A stretch of DNA of 64,000 nucleotides from CAZACZ01 sp964483695 (GTDB lineage: Bacteria > Deinococcota > Deinococci > Deinococcales > Trueperaceae), in assembly GCA_964483695.1 (NCBI GenBank), contig CAZACZ010000001.1:77989-141988 (forward strand). The letters are read 5' to 3'. The notes beneath the pieces were generated by a model. It saw nothing but the letters and a program-made list of their open reading frames with translations. It was not told the DNA's origin and did no database searches. Both the position numbers and the translations under genes were made by a program. Each line of letters begins with the position of its first letter. Positions within the stretch are counted from its first letter, which is position 1. Shown here in pieces: positions 61,338-64,000 of the stretch.

Positions 61338-61405
61338 CGGCATGCCACGCTCGACGAACCGTGACCGAAGACCAACTCCGGCGGCAGCGGGCCGCGCCGG
61401 AACGA

Positions 61406-62653
61406 CTAGGCTCTCCCCGTCGACCGCTCGGTGCCGACGCCGCCGTAGCGCCGCTCGACGTAGGCGTCGAGCATGCGCTGGAACTCCGGCACGATGGCGT
61501 CGCCCTGCAAGGTGGTGACCAACGAGCCGTCCTGGTAGACCGGGGCCCGCGGCGACTCGCCGGTGCCGGGAAGGCTGATGCCGATGTCGGCATGCTTCGA
61601 CTCCCCCGGGCCGTTCACGATGCACCCCATCACCGCCACCCGCAGCCCTTCGACGCCCGGGTAGCTCTCCTTCCACGTCGGCATGCGCGCCTTCAGGTAC
61701 GCCTGGATGTCGCGCGCCATCTCCTGGAACAGCGTGCTGGTGGTGCGGCCGCAGCCTGGGCAGGCGGTAACGCTGGGCGCGAAGCGTCGCAAGTCGAGGG
61801 CTTGCAGCACCTCCTGGGCGATCTCCACCTCGCGCTCGCGCGGCGCCCCTGGGTCCGGGGTGAGCGAGACCCGGATGGTGTCGCCGATCCCCTCGGCCAG
61901 CAGCGGCGCCAACGCCGCGGTACTAGCCACGGCCCCCCGCACGCCCATGCCCGCCTCGGTGAGACCCAGGTGGAGCGGGTAGTCGCAGCGCGCGGCCAGC
62001 GCGCGGTAGACGTCCCAGAGGTCGCGCACGCCCGACACCTTGGCGCTGAGGACGATGCGGTCGTGCGGCAGGCCGTGCTCCTCGGCCAGCTCGGCCGAGA
62101 CCAGCGCCGAACGCAGCATCGCCTCGATCAGCACCGCACGCGAAGGCGCGGGGTCGGGCCGACGCGCGTTCTCGTCCATCAGCTTCGTGAGCAGCTCCTG
62201 GTCGAGCGAGCCCCAGTTGACGCCGATGCGCACGGGCTTGCCGTGCTCCTTGGCGACGTCGACGATGGTCAGGAAGTTCTCGTCGCGGCGCCTGCCCGGG
62301 CCGACGTTGCCTGGGTTGATACGGTACTTGTCGAGGGCGCCGGCGGCCTCCGGGTGGTCGACCAGGAGCTTGTGGCCGTTGTAATGGAAGTCGCCGACCA
62401 GCGGGACGTCGAGCCCCATGTCGTGAAGGCGCGCGCGGATCTCGGGCACGCTGCGGGCGGCGGCGTCGTGGTTGACGGTGATGCGCACGATCTCGCTGCC
62501 GGCGCGCGCCAACGCCGCCACCTGGGCGGCGGTCCCTGCGGCGTCGGCAGTGTCGGTGTTGGTCATCGATTGCACCACCACCGGATGACCGCTGCCGACG
62601 GGCACGCGGCCGACCCAAGTCGTGGGAGTGCTGCGCCTGAGGGTCAGCTCCAT
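61406..62653 (-). CDS. ispG: 4-hydroxy-3-methylbut-2-enyl-diphosphate synthase IspG
   Basis: 415 residues. 4Fe-4S enzyme of the MEP pathway. VVVQSMTNTDT (25-35), GDFHYNGH, and the cluster ligands in CPGCGRT and GCIVNGPGE are diagnostic. The insertion-containing (A-B type) form has this length. ATG 62653 lies 8 nt after TAGACT. Works downstream of Dxr, which is also in this window. The stop is followed at 81 bp by the divergently placed crtB promoter. Confidence 0.96.
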   Translation of the reverse strand: MELTLRRSTPTTWVGRVPVGSGHPVVVQSMTNTDTADAAGTAAQVAALARAGSEIVRITVNHDAAARSVPEIRARLHDMGLDVPLVGDFHYNGHKLLVDHPEAAGALDKYRINPGNVGPGRRRDENFLTIVDVAKEHGKPVRIGVNWGSLDQELLTKLMDENARRPDPAPSRAVLIEAMLRSALVSAELAEEHGLPHDRIVLSAKVSGVRDLWDVYRALAARCDYPLHLGLTEAGMGVRGAVASTAALAPLLAEGIGDTIRVSLTPDPGAPREREVEIAQEVLQALDLRRFAPSVTACPGCGRTTSTLFQEMARDIQAYLKARMPTWKESYPGVEGLRVAVMGCIVNGPGESKHADIGISLPGTGESPRAPVYQDGSLVTTLQGDAIVPEFQRMLDAYVERRYGGVGTERSTGRA

Positions 62654-62661
62654 GGCGGTCC

Positions 62662-62667
62662 AGTCTA
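62662..62667 (-). promoter_or_regulatory. -10 hexamer TAGACT, near-leaderless ispG
   Basis: Minus-strand TAGACT; 8 nt to the ATG at 62653. It sits in the 32-bp gap after the upstream gene. Confidence 0.45.
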
Positions 62668-62685
62668 CCGGTGGGGGCCGCGCCG

Positions 62686-63480
62686 CTATGGTCTCGGGGT
62701 CACGGTCGCCTGCGCTGGCCCCGCCAGCAGCTCGAGCACCTTCGGCAGGAGTTGCCGGGTGGTGCTGACGCCCTCGCCACCGTGGATGCCCGGGGTGCCG
62801 TCCCACGCGCCGAACCAACCGCCCGCCTCCGGCAGGATGACGCCGAACGGGCCGGCGTCGTAGGCGTTCAGCACCGGGTCGAGCATCAGCTCGAGCCGGC
62901 CGGTGGCGACGCACGCGTGACCGTACGCGTCGGACCAGCCGGCGCGGTGGTACGTCGCGTCTTGCACGCGCTGCCAGGCCGACGCCTTGCCGTGACGGGC
63001 GAAGGACGCGGCGTCGGTGAACGCCACCATCGCCCGGTCCAGCGTGGCGGTGTCGCGCACGCGGCACGGCCGACCGTTGAGGAAGCAGCCGCCGCCGCGG
63101 GTCGCGTACACCATCTCGTCGAGCGCTGGGAAGTAGGCCGCCCCGACCTCGATGCGGTCCTCCACCTCGAGCGCCAGCAACACCGCGTAGAGCGGCACGC
63201 CGCGCATGAAGCTCTTCGTGCCGTCGATCGGGTCTATGTACCACCGCTGCGGCGCGTCCGGTCGGCTGACGCCGTGCTCCTCCCCGACGATGCCGTGATC
63301 GGGGAAGGCGGCTTCCAAGCGCGCCCGGATCAGCTCCTCGGCCGCGCGATCGGCGGCGGTGACGGGCGTGTCGTCCTCCTTGAACTCGGCCCGCACGCCG
63401 GCGCCGAAGGCCGCGAGCGTCGAACGCCCGGCGTCGTACGTCGCTTCGAGGCACACGTCCAGGGCACGGCGATGATCCAT
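62686..63480 (-). CDS. Inositol-monophosphatase-like phosphatase (possibly HisN)
   Basis: 264 residues. Lithium-sensitive phosphatase superfamily with VTAADR (41-46), GEEHG (about 65-69), DPIDGTKSFMRG (about 83-94) and WSDAYGHACVATGRLELMLDP. Candidates are inositol-1-phosphatase and histidinol-phosphatase (HisN type); hisD is in this window but not adjacent, so I leave it open. Two in-frame ATGs: 63480 is preferred because GGAAGG stands 6 nt before it; 63486 would touch the Shine-Dalgarno. Confidence 0.88.
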   Translation of the reverse strand: MDHRRALDVCLEATYDAGRSTLAAFGAGVRAEFKEDDTPVTAADRAAEELIRARLEAAFPDHGIVGEEHGVSRPDAPQRWYIDPIDGTKSFMRGVPLYAVLLALEVEDRIEVGAAYFPALDEMVYATRGGGCFLNGRPCRVRDTATLDRAMVAFTDAASFARHGKASAWQRVQDATYHRAGWSDAYGHACVATGRLELMLDPVLNAYDAGPFGVILPEAGGWFGAWDGTPGIHGGEGVSTTRQLLPKVLELLAGPAQATVTPRP

Positions 63481-63650
63481 GGTCATCCTTCCAGTCCGCG
63501 CTCGCGCAGGGTCGCGGCGACCGGCGGCCGGCGCGCCGCGGCGCGGGGCGCGCGGCGGCCCCGGCTTCGCTGCCGCTTCCGCCGCCCGGTGTGTGCCGCG
63601 AAGCCCCGTCCAGCGCGGCGATGGCGCAGGATCGCGTGCGGCACGGGTGC

Positions 63651-63656
63651 TAGGAT
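63651..63656 (+). promoter_or_regulatory. Extended -10 TGCTAGGAT, near-leaderless dgt
   Basis: TAGGAT with TGC extension; 9 nt to the ATG at 63666. Confidence 0.45.
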
Positions 63657-63665
63657 ACCCGCATC

Positions 63666-64000
63666 ATGCTCGTCACGCGCGAACAGCTGGAGCAGGCCGA
63701 GCGCAGCACGCTCGCGCCCTACGCATGCCTCGCGGCCGACTCCCGCGGCCGCATCCATCCGGAGCGCGAGAGCGCCTACCGCACCGCGTTCCAGAAGGAC
63801 CGCGACCGCGTGGTCCACACCAGCGCCTTCCGCCGGCTCGAGTACAAGACGCAGGTGTTCGTCAACTACGAGGGCGACTACTACCGCACGCGCCTGACCC
63901 ACACCTTGGAGGTGGCGCAGGTCGCTACCAGCATCGCGCGCGCGCTCGGTCTCAACGAGGACCTCGCCGAGACCATCGCCTTGGCCCACGACCTCGGCCA
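63666..64000 (+). CDS. dgt: dGTP triphosphohydrolase, cut by window end
   Basis: First 111 codons only. RIHPERESAYRTAFQKDRDR (29-48), THTLEVAQVA and LAHDLG are the HD-domain dGTPase signature (metal His and HD pair). It hydrolyses dGTP to deoxyguanosine and triphosphate. The start ATG 63666 matches the family N-terminus. The rest of the gene lies beyond the window. Confidence 0.93.
   Translation, partial: MLVTREQLEQAERSTLAPYACLAADSRGRIHPERESAYRTAFQKDRDRVVHTSAFRRLEYKTQVFVNYEGDYYRTRLTHTLEVAQVATSIARALGLNEDLAETIALAHDLG

Overview
This is a 64 kb stretch of roughly 70% GC chromosomal DNA with one 100-base run of Ns (60261-60360), so it comes from a draft or metagenome scaffold. Gene content points to the Deinococcota, most likely the Truepera side of the phylum. 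The evidence is a pair of small proteins resembling the Deinococcus-lineage families DUF3809 and DUF3248, a short GidA-related FAD protein of the Thermus type, a CdaA/CdaR c-di-AMP module, a bacterial-type alpha-glucan phosphorylase, futalosine-pathway menaquinone genes, and many genes whose -10 hexamer lies only 5-8 nt before the start codon (leaderless transcription, known to be abundant in Deinococcus). The genus is an inference; no rRNA is present.

Layout. 1-5.8 kb: DUF3809/DUF3248 pair, DUF368 lipid-carrier transporter, HtrA protease, patatin phospholipase, signal peptidase I, HD protein. 5.8-13.9 kb: alpha-glucan phosphorylase, a secreted beta-rich protein, a PEGA protein, a phosphoesterase, DNA polymerase III delta-prime, PSP1, RNase HII. 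13.9-19.8 kb: histidine kinase, VWA membrane protein, TruD, LON-domain protein, tRNA-Asp. 19.8-26 kb: a degenerate alpha/beta hydrolase lipoprotein, UbiA/MqnP prenyltransferase, PDZ-radical SAM-DUF512 protein, an unknown protein, a zinc-ribbon coiled-coil protein behind an attenuator-like leader, and a LysM/M23 peptidase. 26-33 kb: two-subunit cobalamin acyl-CoA mutase, MFS exporter, YgfZ, phosphoesterase, prfB with its programmed frameshift. 33-38 kb: operon cdaA-cdaR-def-fmt-der. 38-44 kb: YlmH-like S4 protein, CBS-ACT protein, dxr, two site-2 proteases, glycosyltransferase, metallo-hydrolase. 44-48.5 kb: hisD, 2-hydroxyacid dehydrogenase, TetR regulator, rplT-rpmI-infC. 48.5-58.4 kb: CoA-binding protein, MqnD, GidA-like protein, MenG, glutaredoxin, TypA, ScpA, histidine phosphatase, SDR, PyrD. 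58.4-64 kb: cobalamin adenosyltransferase, MscS channel, assembly gap, phytoene synthase, IspG, inositol-phosphatase-like protein and the start of dgt.

How the genes connect. Dxr and IspG belong to the MEP isoprenoid pathway, which feeds phytoene synthase (carotenoids), the UbiA prenyltransferase with MqnD and MenG (menaquinone), and the lipid carrier probably moved by the DUF368 protein. The cobalamin adenosyltransferase could supply cofactor to the acyl-CoA mutase, whose substrate-pocket residues look like isobutyryl-CoA mutase rather than methylmalonyl-CoA mutase. Several genes concern translation and its control: prfB, def, fmt, infC, rpmI, rplT, typA, truD, tRNA-Asp and the S4 protein.

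The most interesting non-gene signals are the leaderless promoter architecture (about 27 starts), a 15-codon leaderless leader peptide whose stop codon lies in the loop of a 12-bp terminator-like hairpin before the zinc-ribbon gene, a small upstream ORF overlapping the glgP start, an infC gene that appears to start at AUA, and a lepB gene without a usable canonical start. I found no CRISPR array, prophage, insertion sequence or toxin/defence island.
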